Shown here: piece after piece, positions 24,895 to 34,100 of the stretch | Layout: every line of letters starts with the position of its first letter | How positions within the stretch are numbered: the stretch's first letter is position 1 | Assembly (NCBI GenBank): GCA_026706075.1 | Contig: JAPOZM010000014.1 | Span: 1-64,000 of the forward strand | DNA length: 64,000 nt | Source of the DNA: Gemmatimonadaceae bacterium | GTDB lineage: Bacteria > Latescibacterota > UBA2968 > UBA8231 | Reading direction: 5' to 3' | Program-made: the position numbers and the translations under genes | Notes under the pieces: model-generated | The model's database searches: none | What the model saw: only the letters and a program-made list of their open reading frames with translations | Told to the model about the DNA's origin: nothing

Positions 24895-26211
24895 ATGGCT
24901 TCCGATCTGTCCGAGCACATCCAGGCGACCCCACTCTGCGACACCCACGAACACCTGGACAAGGAGAGGATCTGGGTCGAAGAGGGACCGGCCGACGTCC
25001 TCTGCGATCTGTTCAGAAACTATGTCCCCGCCGATCTGATCAGCGCCGGCGCCTCGCCCGGGGCCGTGCAGGCCCTGAGCCGCCCAGAGGCGGGAGATCT
25101 CGAGTCGCGGCTGAAGGGCGTGGACCCCGCCTGGCGGGCGATCCGGCACACCGGGTACGGCGAGGCGGTCCGCATCCTCGCCGAGGAGATCTACGGGATG
25201 CCCCCCGACTGGGGCGCCGCGGACCTGGAGGCGGCGCAGGCGAAGCTGGCCGACTGGCGGCGGCCGGGGGGACGCAGGCGCCTGCTGCAGGAGACGGGCG
25301 GCATCGATCACACCCAGACCGATGACGGTTGCTGGCCCTGTCTGCCCGACGCCTCGGGCCCCGGGTTCTTCTTCTACGACATCACCTGGGCCGCCTTCTG
25401 CAACGGCGACGTGCGCCCGGCCGATCTCGCCGAGGAGACGGGCCTCACCGTCGGCGACCTGTCGTCGCTGCGGCTGGCCATGGCCGCGATCTTCACGAGG
25501 TACGCCCCCTGCGCCATCGCCGTGAAGGCCCAGCACGCCTACAGCCGAACGCTGCACTGGCGGGAGCGGACCGACGCCGAGGCCGCCGCCGCTCTCCAGG
25601 CGGTCCTGAGCCGGGGCCACGGCAACGTGCCCGAGGAGACACGGCTGACCCTCGGGGACTGGTGCTGGGCGCGGGGCGTGGAGCTGGCCATCGAGCACGA
25701 TCTCCCCTTCAAGCTCCACACCGGCTACTACGCCGGCAACGACCGCATGCCGGTGAGCCGCATCCACGGCGGCAATCTGTGCGCCCTGCTGGCCCGCTAC
25801 CTCGACTGCCGTTTCGTGCTGATGCACATCGCCTACCCCTACGGCGACGAGCTCGTCGCCCTGGCCAAGCACTACCGCAACGTCTACGCCGACCTCTGCT
25901 GGGCCTGGTCGATCGACCCCTTCTCCAGCGTCGACTTCGTCCGCCGCTTCCTCCACGCGGCGCCGGTGAACAAGCTCTTCGCCTTCGGAGGCGACACCCA
26001 CTGGCCCACGAGCGCCACGGCGTACGCGATCCAGGCACGGCGGTGGCTCACCCGGGCCCTGCAGGCCGAGGTCGAGGACGGGTTGATGAGCGAGGCCGAG
26101 GCCATGGCCGCGGCCTCTCGGCTGATGCGCGACAACCAGTATGACTGCTTCCGCGTCGAGGCCAGGCGGGAAAGCGTGGCCGCCGCAGCCGGCGGAAAGG
26201 GAGTCCGATGA
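24895..26211 (+). CDS. Amidohydrolase-superfamily protein
   Basis: A 438-residue TIM-barrel metal hydrolase of the amidohydrolase superfamily, closest by eye to uncharacterised relatives of uronate isomerase. Metal or active-site candidates are DTHEHL near the N-terminus, KAQHAYSR, LHTGYYAGN, LMHIAYPYG and FGGDTHWPTSATAY. The substrate cannot be read from sequence. Start ATG 24895 is preferred over 24886 because the latter lies in the -10 box. The stop overlaps the ilvD start by 4 bp, which may point to a sugar-acid or branched-chain context, but the link is only positional. Confidence 0.82.
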   Translation: MASDLSEHIQATPLCDTHEHLDKERIWVEEGPADVLCDLFRNYVPADLISAGASPGAVQALSRPEAGDLESRLKGVDPAWRAIRHTGYGEAVRILAEEIYGMPPDWGAADLEAAQAKLADWRRPGGRRRLLQETGGIDHTQTDDGCWPCLPDASGPGFFFYDITWAAFCNGDVRPADLAEETGLTVGDLSSLRLAMAAIFTRYAPCAIAVKAQHAYSRTLHWRERTDAEAAAALQAVLSRGHGNVPEETRLTLGDWCWARGVELAIEHDLPFKLHTGYYAGNDRMPVSRIHGGNLCALLARYLDCRFVLMHIAYPYGDELVALAKHYRNVYADLCWAWSIDPFSSVDFVRRFLHAAPVNKLFAFGGDTHWPTSATAYAIQARRWLTRALQAEVEDGLMSEAEAMAAASRLMRDNQYDCFRVEARRESVAAAAGGKGVR

Positions 26212-27869
26212 TACGGCCGAGCCGGACCATGGTCGAAGGGCCCTCCCGCGCCGGGGCGCGGGCCATGTACAAGGCCGTCGGCTACGACGACGAGGCCCTG
26301 GGCCGGCCGCTGATCGGCATCGCCAACACCTGGACCGAGATCGGCCCCTGCAACTACCACCTGCGGGACCTGGCGGAGCACGTGAAGCGGGGCGTGCGCG
26401 AGGCGGGCGGCACGCCGCTGGAGTTCAACACCGTCGTCGTCTCCGACGGCATCACCATGGGCACCGAGGGCATGAAGACCTCCCTCGTGAGCCGCGAGGT
26501 GATCGCCGACTCGATCGAGCTGGTGGCGCGCGGCCACATGCTCGACGGCCTGGTGGCCATGACCGGGTGCGACAAGACCACCCCCGGGGCGATCCTCGCC
26601 CTGGGCCGCCTCGACGTGCCGGCTCTCGTGTTCTACGGCGGCTCCATCATGCCGGGGAAGCACCGGGACGTCGACCTGACGATCCAGGACGTGTACGAGG
26701 CGATCGGCGCCGAGGCCGGGGGCCGCATCAGCGCCGACGAGCTCAAGGCGGTCGAGGACGCCGCCTGCCCGGGCCCCGGCTCCTGCGGCGGCCAGTTCAC
26801 GGCCAACACCATGGCCACGGCCGCGGAGATTCTGGGACTGGCGCCCATGGGCTCCGGGTCGATCCCGGCCGTCGACCCCGCCAAGGAGGGGGCGGCGGTG
26901 GAGGTCGGCGCCATGGCCGTCGACCTGGTGCGCCGCGGCCTGAGGCCCCGGCAGGTCGTGACCCGCCGGTCCGTCGAGAACGCCATCGCCTCGATCGCGA
27001 CGACCGGCGGCTCGACGAACGGGGTCCTGCACTTCCTCGCCATCGCCCGCGAGTACGGCATCGAGCTGGAGCTGGACGACTTCCAGCGCATCTCCGGGCG
27101 CACCCCCCTGATGGTCAGCCTCAAGCCCGGCGGGCTCTTCGTCGCCTCCGACCTGCACGAGGCCGGCGGCGTCGCCCTGGTGGCGAACCGGCTGAAGGCG
27201 CGCGGCTGCCTGAACGAGGACTGCCCCACGGTCACGGGGCGAACCATCGGCGAGGAGGCGGATCTCGCCCGGGAGACGCCCGGGCAGGAGGTGGTCCGTC
27301 CGTCCGACCGGCCGATCCGCGCCACCGGCGGCCTCGTCGTGCTGCGGGGGAACCTGGCGCCGGAGGGGTGCGTGGTGAAGCTCGCCGGGTACGAGCGCTC
27401 GAAGCACGTCGGCCCGGCGCGCGTCTTCGACCGCGAGGACGACGTGCTCCCGAGGATCGCAGGCGGCGAGATCAAGGACGGCGACGTGGTGGTCATCCGC
27501 TACGAGGGGCCCGTCGGCGGCCCGGGAATGCGCGAGATGCTGCAGATCACCGGCGCCATCGTCGGCGCCGGCCTCGGGGAGACGGTGGCCCTGCTCACCG
27601 ACGGCCGGTTCTCGGGCGCCACCCGCGGCCTGATGATCGGCCACGTCGCACCGGAGGCGGCCTCCGGGGGGCCGATCGCCCTGATCCGGGACGGCGACGA
27701 GATCGCCATCGACACCGAGGCTCGCCGCGTCGACGTGGCCCTCGGCCCGGAGGAACTGGAGCGCCGCCGGGCGCGGTGGACGGCGCCCGAACCCCGCTAT
27801 CGCTCGGGGGTGATGGCCAAGTACGCGCGGCTCGTCTCGAGCGCCTCCACCGGGGCCGTCACCGGCTGA
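26208..27869 (+). CDS. ilvD: Dihydroxy-acid dehydratase
   Basis: Fe-S enzyme that dehydrates dihydroxy acids to the keto acids of valine, leucine and isoleucine synthesis. The 553-residue sequence includes GIANTWTEIGPCNYHLR, MTGCDKTTPGAILAL and CPGPGSCGGQFTANTMA with cluster cysteines, GGSTNGVLH, and C-terminal YEGPVGGPGMREML and LLTDGRFSGATRG. Related sugar-acid dehydratases share this fold, and the upstream amidohydrolase leaves that option open, but the motifs are those of IlvD. ATG 26208 overlaps the previous stop. It converges on the LmbE-like gene 12 bp away. Confidence 0.93.
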   Translation: MIRPSRTMVEGPSRAGARAMYKAVGYDDEALGRPLIGIANTWTEIGPCNYHLRDLAEHVKRGVREAGGTPLEFNTVVVSDGITMGTEGMKTSLVSREVIADSIELVARGHMLDGLVAMTGCDKTTPGAILALGRLDVPALVFYGGSIMPGKHRDVDLTIQDVYEAIGAEAGGRISADELKAVEDAACPGPGSCGGQFTANTMATAAEILGLAPMGSGSIPAVDPAKEGAAVEVGAMAVDLVRRGLRPRQVVTRRSVENAIASIATTGGSTNGVLHFLAIAREYGIELELDDFQRISGRTPLMVSLKPGGLFVASDLHEAGGVALVANRLKARGCLNEDCPTVTGRTIGEEADLARETPGQEVVRPSDRPIRATGGLVVLRGNLAPEGCVVKLAGYERSKHVGPARVFDREDDVLPRIAGGEIKDGDVVVIRYEGPVGGPGMREMLQITGAIVGAGLGETVALLTDGRFSGATRGLMIGHVAPEAASGGPIALIRDGDEIAIDTEARRVDVALGPEELERRRARWTAPEPRYRSGVMAKYARLVSSASTGAVTG

Positions 27870-27881
27870 GCGGGACCTGCC

Positions 27882-28799
27882 TCAAAGCCTGACCGCGTTC
27901 TCCTGCACGTAGCTCTCGACCCGCCCCTGGGTATCGAGCCAGGGGAAGGTGCCGCCCGGCGGGAAGTAGTAGTGGTACTCGGCGTGCTCCAGCCCGTAGG
28001 GTTCGGCCATCCGCCGGCACTCCTCCAGCCCGAAGAGACGGATGTACTCGCGGTCGGCGGTCTCGTCGTCGTCGCCCAGCTCGGGCAGCTTCCTCCCCTC
28101 CGCCTCCAGCCGCGCCTTCAGCCGGCGCCCGTGGGAGCCGGCCGGCCCCTGGGACTTGTTCGCTGCCATGGACTCGATCTTCTGCTCCAGGAAAGGGCCG
28201 ATGTCGGTGACCAGGTTGTAGGGCGACCCGGGGCGCATGGCCCAGTAGTACTTGTCGCGCACTCCGCGGGGCTTCATCCCTGCCTGCACCTGCTCGGGGT
28301 AGTCCTTCGCCGAGGCCGCCATCCAGCACGCCGACTCCACCAGCTGCCCCGTGATGTAGTGGTCGGGGTTCTCCTCCCAGCGGGCCCACGGGTGGAAGCT
28401 CATGACCGTGTCTACCTGCAGGTGGCGAAAGAGGAAGATCAGCCGGCAGCGCTGCTCCAGCATCGAATTCTCCTCCTGGCGGTGATTGCGGTAGCCGAGG
28501 TTGTAGACGTCCTCGATGCCCAGGCTGTCCGCCAGGACGCCGACGTCGACCTCGTTGCTCTTGATGGCGTCGGCGATCGTGCCGGGACCGCACTTCTCGT
28601 CGTTGGTCGTCTGGATGAGAAAAGCCTTGTAGCCCTCGGCGATCAGCTTGGCCACCAGCCCGCCCGAGTAGAGGGGCATGTCGTCGGCGTGGGCCTGGAC
28701 GATGCCGAGGACCTTGCCTTCGTGGGGCCGCGACTCGTCGAAGGTGTCGATCCTCACCGGACCGTGGGTCGTGTCTTCTGCGTACCAGCCGTCGTGCAT
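27882..28799 (-). CDS. PIG-L/LmbE-like deacetylase-family protein with altered metal motif
   Basis: A 305-residue protein of the PIG-L superfamily, zinc-dependent N-deacetylases of amino-sugar conjugates. The usual AHPDDE signature reads AHADDMPLYSGG here, so the catalytic-site proline and glutamate are replaced; the later histidine element is seen in MSFHPWARWEENPDH. The Rossmann-like start VLGIVQAHADD and a long C-terminal helix are otherwise normal. Activity is therefore uncertain. It is the last gene of the minus-strand run with the Old Yellow Enzyme homologue, lgt and the four-domain lipid protein. Confidence 0.8.
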   Translation of the reverse strand: MHDGWYAEDTTHGPVRIDTFDESRPHEGKVLGIVQAHADDMPLYSGGLVAKLIAEGYKAFLIQTTNDEKCGPGTIADAIKSNEVDVGVLADSLGIEDVYNLGYRNHRQEENSMLEQRCRLIFLFRHLQVDTVMSFHPWARWEENPDHYITGQLVESACWMAASAKDYPEQVQAGMKPRGVRDKYYWAMRPGSPYNLVTDIGPFLEQKIESMAANKSQGPAGSHGRRLKARLEAEGRKLPELGDDDETADREYIRLFGLEECRRMAEPYGLEHAEYHYYFPPGGTFPWLDTQGRVESYVQENAVRL

Positions 28800-28829
28800 G
28801 GAGTCTCTCCTGGACCGATGAGCGGCGCT

Positions 28830-30317
28830 TCAATCGGCGTCGGCCGAGGCCTTGATCCGTTTCAGCTCGGCCGCCTCGGGAAGGGCCTTGTAGAGGGGGT
28901 CGAGGGGGAAGCACCCGGAGATCATGCCGTTGCGCGGCGCCGTGGTGCAGTCCGAGAAGGTGCGGCAGATCCGCTTGCGCGCCAGGGGCCGCCCCTCGAG
29001 CACGTCCGCCGGCAGATCCGGGTAGGCCAGCACCATGCGCCCGAGGCCGACGAGGTCGACCTCGCCGGCGCGGACCAGGGCCTGGGCCGCGTGCGGGACG
29101 AACTCCTGCAGATAGGAGTACCCCGACCCGACGATCACCATGTCGGGGTGGCGCGCCTTCACCTCGCGGACCATGGCCAGCTGGCGGGCCACGCCCACGA
29201 GGGGATCCTCGGGGGGCTGGTACCCGTCCGACGGCGGGAAGAGGGCCGGCCGCTGGATGTGAGGGTTGTAGTACGGGCTGCCGCAGGAGAGGTTGACGAG
29301 CCGGATGCCGAGGTCGCGCAGCAGGTCGAGGAATCGGAAGGTCTCGCCCAGGTCCCAGGCCGCCGGGTTGCCGCTGTCGGTGCCGAATCCGTAGCGGTAG
29401 GGCAGGTGGTCCTCGAAGGGCTCGGGGATCCCCGGGCCGGGCCTGCCCCCCTCCTCACCCGCGGGGTCCGGCCGGAAGGGCACCCAGTCGAAGGCGGAGA
29501 GCCTGACGCCGATGGCGATCGCCCCGGCCCCCTGGTCGGCGCGGATCCCCTCGACGATCCCGCGCAGGAAGCGGGTGCGGTTCTCGAAGGAGCCGCCGAA
29601 CTCGCCGGGCCGCGTGAAGCCCGACAGCAGCTCGTGGGCCAGGTAGCCGTGGCAGTGCTTGACGTCGACGAAGTCGAACCCCGCCTCGCGCGCGACCCGG
29701 GCGCCGGAGACGTAGAGCTCGATCAGACGATGCAGCTCCTCGTCGGCGATCGGCTCGTGGCCCGCGCCAATCCCGAACCTGCGGTCCAGGATCGGGTGGC
29801 GGTAGGCGATGACCGGCTCGGCGCGGTCCTTGCGGAAGGGACGGCAGAACCTCCCCGAGTGGGTCAGCTGCAGACCCGACACCAGGCCCTCGTCGGAGCC
29901 GAACCGCTCGCGGTGAGCGCTGCGGAGCAGCCCATGCAGCCCGGCGATGCCGCCGGCCGTCTCCGGCGAGCAGATCAGCTGGTTCGGGTTCGCCCGGCCC
30001 TCGGGGCAGACGGCGAAGGCCTCGCCCCCCCAGATCAGCTTCGCCCCCGAGATCCCGAAGTTGCGCCAGCGCTGCCGAACGAGGTCCGTGGGCCGGCCGT
30101 CGCCGGTTCCGTCCCAGCCCTCCATCGGCTGGATGGCGAAGCGGTTGCCGATGCGCAGGCCGGAGCCGGCGTCGATCGGCTGCGCCAGGGGGGACCCCGG
30201 CGCGGCCAGGACCTCGTCGTCGCAGGGGAGGCGAACGCCGAGGGCCGCGCAGTGGTCGCGCAGGTCGGCGGCGCTCTTGAAGGTGGAGACCCTCCTGTAC
30301 CGGAGCCGCTCGGCCAA
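28830..30317 (-). CDS. Old Yellow Enzyme-family NADH:flavin oxidoreductase
   Basis: FMN-binding TIM-barrel protein of about 495 residues. Visible elements are IGNRFAIQPMEGWDGTGDG near the N-terminal strand, QLTHSGRF, GFDFVDVKHCHGYLAHELLSGF (in part) with the conserved histidine pair, GGSFENRTRFL and VGLGRMVLAYPDLP. The C-terminus keeps four cysteines in CRTFSDC and ISGCFP like the Fe-S region of 2,4-dienoyl-CoA reductase relatives, but the FAD/NAD domain is absent. The start is uncertain: TTG 30317 follows the lgt stop closely, and no ATG is suitably placed. Substrate unknown. Confidence 0.85.
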   Translation of the reverse strand: MAERLRYRRVSTFKSAADLRDHCAALGVRLPCDDEVLAAPGSPLAQPIDAGSGLRIGNRFAIQPMEGWDGTGDGRPTDLVRQRWRNFGISGAKLIWGGEAFAVCPEGRANPNQLICSPETAGGIAGLHGLLRSAHRERFGSDEGLVSGLQLTHSGRFCRPFRKDRAEPVIAYRHPILDRRFGIGAGHEPIADEELHRLIELYVSGARVAREAGFDFVDVKHCHGYLAHELLSGFTRPGEFGGSFENRTRFLRGIVEGIRADQGAGAIAIGVRLSAFDWVPFRPDPAGEEGGRPGPGIPEPFEDHLPYRYGFGTDSGNPAAWDLGETFRFLDLLRDLGIRLVNLSCGSPYYNPHIQRPALFPPSDGYQPPEDPLVGVARQLAMVREVKARHPDMVIVGSGYSYLQEFVPHAAQALVRAGEVDLVGLGRMVLAYPDLPADVLEGRPLARKRICRTFSDCTTAPRNGMISGCFPLDPLYKALPEAAELKRIKASADAD

Positions 30318-30322
30318 GGCTC

Positions 30323-31105
30323 TCAGGAGCCCTTCGCCAGGTCGGCCGCCCGTGGCTGTCGCCTCAGCAGGCGGGCCCCGACTCCGATCCCTACCGCGAC
30401 GAGGACGAGGGAGAACAACTGGGCCCCCGTCATACCCCACAGGACCTGCGGGTTGAGGCGGATCGTCTCCACCCCGAAGCGGGCGGCCCCGGCGAGCACG
30501 AGGTAGACGCAGAACAGCAGACCGGGCCGCTCCTCCAGGGACCTGCGCAGGCGCCACAGGAGGCCGAAGGTGGCCACCCCCATCAGGGTCTCGTAGACCG
30601 GCGCCGGATGGACGATCTCGTCGGTGGGCACCACGCCTTCGGGATAGGCCATGCCCCAGGGCAGGTCGGTGGGGACGCCGTAGTCCCCGTCGCCCGCCAG
30701 TTGACAGCCGATGCGGCCGATGCCGTAACCGAGGGCCAGACCCATGCCGATGGCGTCGGCCGCGGCGGGCAGCGGCGCGGCGTGCCGGCGGATCGTCCAG
30801 ATCACTGCGGCGGTGGCCACGAGGAAGCCCCCGTGCCAGGTGAGGCCGCTGCCCGAGAACGTGGTGCGCACCGTCTCGCCCCAGGTTGACCCGTCGGGCA
30901 TCTCGAAGAGAACGAAGTAGAGCTTCGCCCCCGCCAGGCCGCCCAGGATGGCGGCGGTGATCAGGTTGGTGGAGAGCTCGGGATCGATGCCGCGGCGCCT
31001 CAGTTCGTTCTTGATGACGAGGTGGGCGGACAGGAAACCGAGAACCACCATGGGGCCGAAGGTGGGGAGGCGGAGGCCGCCGATCTCGAGCCAGTACGGA
31101 TACAT
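30323..31105 (-). CDS. lgt: Prolipoprotein diacylglyceryl transferase
   Basis: Inner-membrane enzyme that attaches diacylglyceryl to the lipobox cysteine of prolipoproteins. The 260-residue protein has about seven membrane segments, LTWHGGFLVA, the Lgt signature GYGIGRIGCQLAGDGDYG and the C-terminal RFGVETIRLNPQ. ATG 31105 is 4 bp after the stop of the four-domain protein; an upstream in-frame ATG would overlap it. Lipoproteins are encoded elsewhere in the window (9132, 37631, 43463). Confidence 0.95.
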   Translation of the reverse strand: MYPYWLEIGGLRLPTFGPMVVLGFLSAHLVIKNELRRRGIDPELSTNLITAAILGGLAGAKLYFVLFEMPDGSTWGETVRTTFSGSGLTWHGGFLVATAAVIWTIRRHAAPLPAAADAIGMGLALGYGIGRIGCQLAGDGDYGVPTDLPWGMAYPEGVVPTDEIVHPAPVYETLMGVATFGLLWRLRRSLEERPGLLFCVYLVLAGAARFGVETIRLNPQVLWGMTGAQLFSLVLVAVGIGVGARLLRRQPRAADLAKGS

Positions 31106-31109
31106 GAGT

Positions 31110-34100
31110 TCAGTCCGCGGAAGGCGGCCCACCACCCGGAGCGGCGGCGGCCGGGGGTCCGGCACCGAGATCGACGATGCTCCGGCGGAGGGACTCGGCG
31201 ATCTCCCGGTAGACTTCGTAAGGGGTCAGGCGTTCCAGCAGGGACCGGAACGAGCCGGCCTCGACGGCGGCGCCGAGGCGCACCCGGGCGCGGCGGGGAC
31301 TGTCGCTGCGGGCGCCGGAGAGATCGACCCGGACCGGAACCACCGGGAGGTCCAGCTCCAGGGCCAGGAGACCAATGCCCGGCCTGTAGGCGCCGACGGC
31401 CGATGGACGGGGCGCACCCTCGGGGAACAGCAGCAGGGGCCGGCGCCGGCCGATGCGTGCTGCCGCCTCCTCCAGGGCCCGCGGCAGGCCGGCCGGCCCG
31501 GAGAGGGTTACGAGCTCGGCGAACCAGCGGCACAACCGGGACTCCCACCGGCCTCCGATGGCGTCCTGCCGCTCCACGAGCAGACAGAGCCCGTCGAACT
31601 CGGGCCTCAAGGCCGCGAAGACCGCCGCGGCGGCGGCCGGGCCGGGGCGGCTGGCGGCCAGGAGGAAGGGCCCCTCGGGCAGGCCCCCGGTGCCGTCCAC
31701 CTCCACCCGCAAGGCGGCCCTCAGCACCCTGGACGCGGCCGTGCCCAGGGCCGATCTCCCGCTCCGCGCCACGGATCCCGGGCGGTGGAGCACGGAGGAC
31801 CAGTAGCCCTCCGCCCCGGAGTCCGCCAGGGTCAGACCCGGCCCCACCTCGTCGAGCAGCCGGCGCAGGGTGGTCCGCTCGCGGTCGATGGTCACCTGCC
31901 CGGCCCCGGCCTCCTGCAGGGAGGCCGCCAGTTCGACCGCCATGAGCGAGTCGATCAGGGTGTCCAGAGGGGCGTCGGCATGGGCGACGATCTCTCCTAC
32001 GGCCAGCCCCGACAACTGGCTCAGCCGGTGGTAGACCTGTCGTTCCCAGGGAGCCAGGCTGTCCGCGGCATCCACCTCTTCGGGGGCTCCCCGCTCCAGG
32101 TCCTCGCGCAGGGCGCTGCGGTCGACGCGGCCGTCGTCGAGCCGCGGCAGGGGCCTCCGCTGGATGTGCAGCCGGGCGATCCGCTGCCAGGCCGGCAGGT
32201 CGCGGGAAAGGGCATAGGCCCGTTGCCGGATCTCCTCCTCCGCCTCAGGCAGGTCCAGGTCCCGCGAGCGGGGATCGAGAACGACGACGCCGTGCACCTC
32301 TTCGCCGAGGGTGCGCGCCGACGGCAGGCCGACGACGGCCAGCTCGGCCGTGTGCGGCAGGCTCCCGTAGAGATCCTCCACCTCGTCGGGATACACGTTC
32401 TTGGCGCCGCCGGTGACGATCAGGGCCCGCCGCCGGCCGGTGATGAACAGGTAGCCGTCCTCGTCCATGTGACCCACGTCGCCGGTGTGCAGCCAACCGT
32501 CCCGCAGGACCTCGGCGGTCAGGTCCGGGCGGTTCAGGTACCCCGCGGTGACCGACGGCCCCGAGACCAGGATCTCGCCGTCGTGCCCGAGGGGAGCGTC
32601 GATGCGCAGTTCGACGCAGGGCAGGGCGACGCCCACGGAGCCGCGGCGGGCCCTGCCCCGGGGATTGACGGTGACGATGGGGGAGGTCTCGGTCAGCCCA
32701 TAGCCCTCGTACACCGTGAGGCCTAGATCGCGGTAGGTGTCGAACAGCGTCTCGCCGAGGGGCGCGCCTCCGGAGACGATCAGGCGCAGTTGCCGCAGCA
32801 CGTCGATGTCCGGCGACTTCCCTCCCTCCGCCCTCGTGTCCAGACGCTGCACCCGATCCGCCAGGATCTTCAGGATGCGCGGCACGGCGAGCATGGCGGT
32901 GATGCCGCGATCCCGGATGGCCTCCAGGATGTTGCGGCTGTTGAGAGGACCGTCGAGGTAGATGGTCGAGGCCCCGCTCCACAGGGACATGAGGAGGACC
33001 CCGGTGAACTCGAGGCCGTGGTGCAGCGGCAACAGGGACAGGATGCGGTCGGTGTCGTGCACGCGCTGCAGCTCCCCAAGGGCCAGGAGATCGGAGATCA
33101 TGTTGCCGTGGGTCAGGACCACCCCTCGGGGCGCGACCCGGGTGCCGGAGGTGAAGATGATGGACGCCTCCCGATCCCCGTCGATCTCCGGCTCCTGGAA
33201 GACGGGTCCAGTCCCTTCCGCGGCATCCAGGGGATCGCCGGAGGCCAGGTCGATCCGGGTGCGGACCGCAGCCGGGGAGACCCGGGCGAGGACCGCGGCA
33301 TCGGCCACCATGGCCCGGGCCTCGGAGAAGGCGGCCAGCCGTTCCACCTCCTCCCCCGGCGTCTGCGGGTCCACGGGCAGGAGAGTGGCGCCGAGGGAGG
33401 AGCAGGCCATGTAGGAGACGACCCACTCGGGGCCGTTCTCCCCGGCCAGCAGGACGCGGTCCCCCACGCCGAGGCCGAGTCCCTGCCAGCGGCCGGCGCG
33501 CTCCTCCACGCGCTCCAGCAGGTCGGCGTAGGTGATCTTCCGCCAGCGGCCGCCGCGGCGGGCCTCGAAGGCGACGCGCCCGGCGTGGCGGGCGCAGGCC
33601 CAGCGCAGCAGGTCCGGCAGAGTGGCGATCTCGCGCTCGGCCCGCAGACGCTCCTCCTCGGCCCCCGGCTCCCCGGGAGGCTCGGGCAGCGCCGCCTCCA
33701 CGGCGCTCTCCTCGCGCAGCACGTGGCGCCGCAGGCCTGGCAGGTGGATTCCGGTCACGTACCCGTGCCAGTCGATGGCGGTCACGTCCATGTCGAAGGT
33801 GGCGCGCTCGTCCGGCGGAAGCGACTCGTACAGAGCCCGGGTGCGGCCGGTCTCGAAGCGGCAGTCGAGGTGGGTGTACGGGTGGTAGATCTCCACGTAG
33901 TAAAGCACGCGCTGCATCCGGATCCGGGCCGTCGCCAGGAGCCGCCGCTGCCGGGGACGCGGCGACCGGCCCGGCAGCTCGAGGAGCCGCTCGCGGAGCC
34001 GGAGCGGACCCAGATACCGGAGCCGGAAGATGAACCGGAAGAGGCGCAGGCTGGGATAGCGCCAATCGGGCAGCGCCGGACAACGGCCGTCGCGGTCCGG

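Noticed and set aside
27972-30506. 844-codon plus-strand open frame opposite the LmbE-like and Old Yellow Enzyme genes
   Set aside because: Low-complexity translation with no family motifs, lying antisense to two well-supported genes; long antisense frames are common at 70% G+C.
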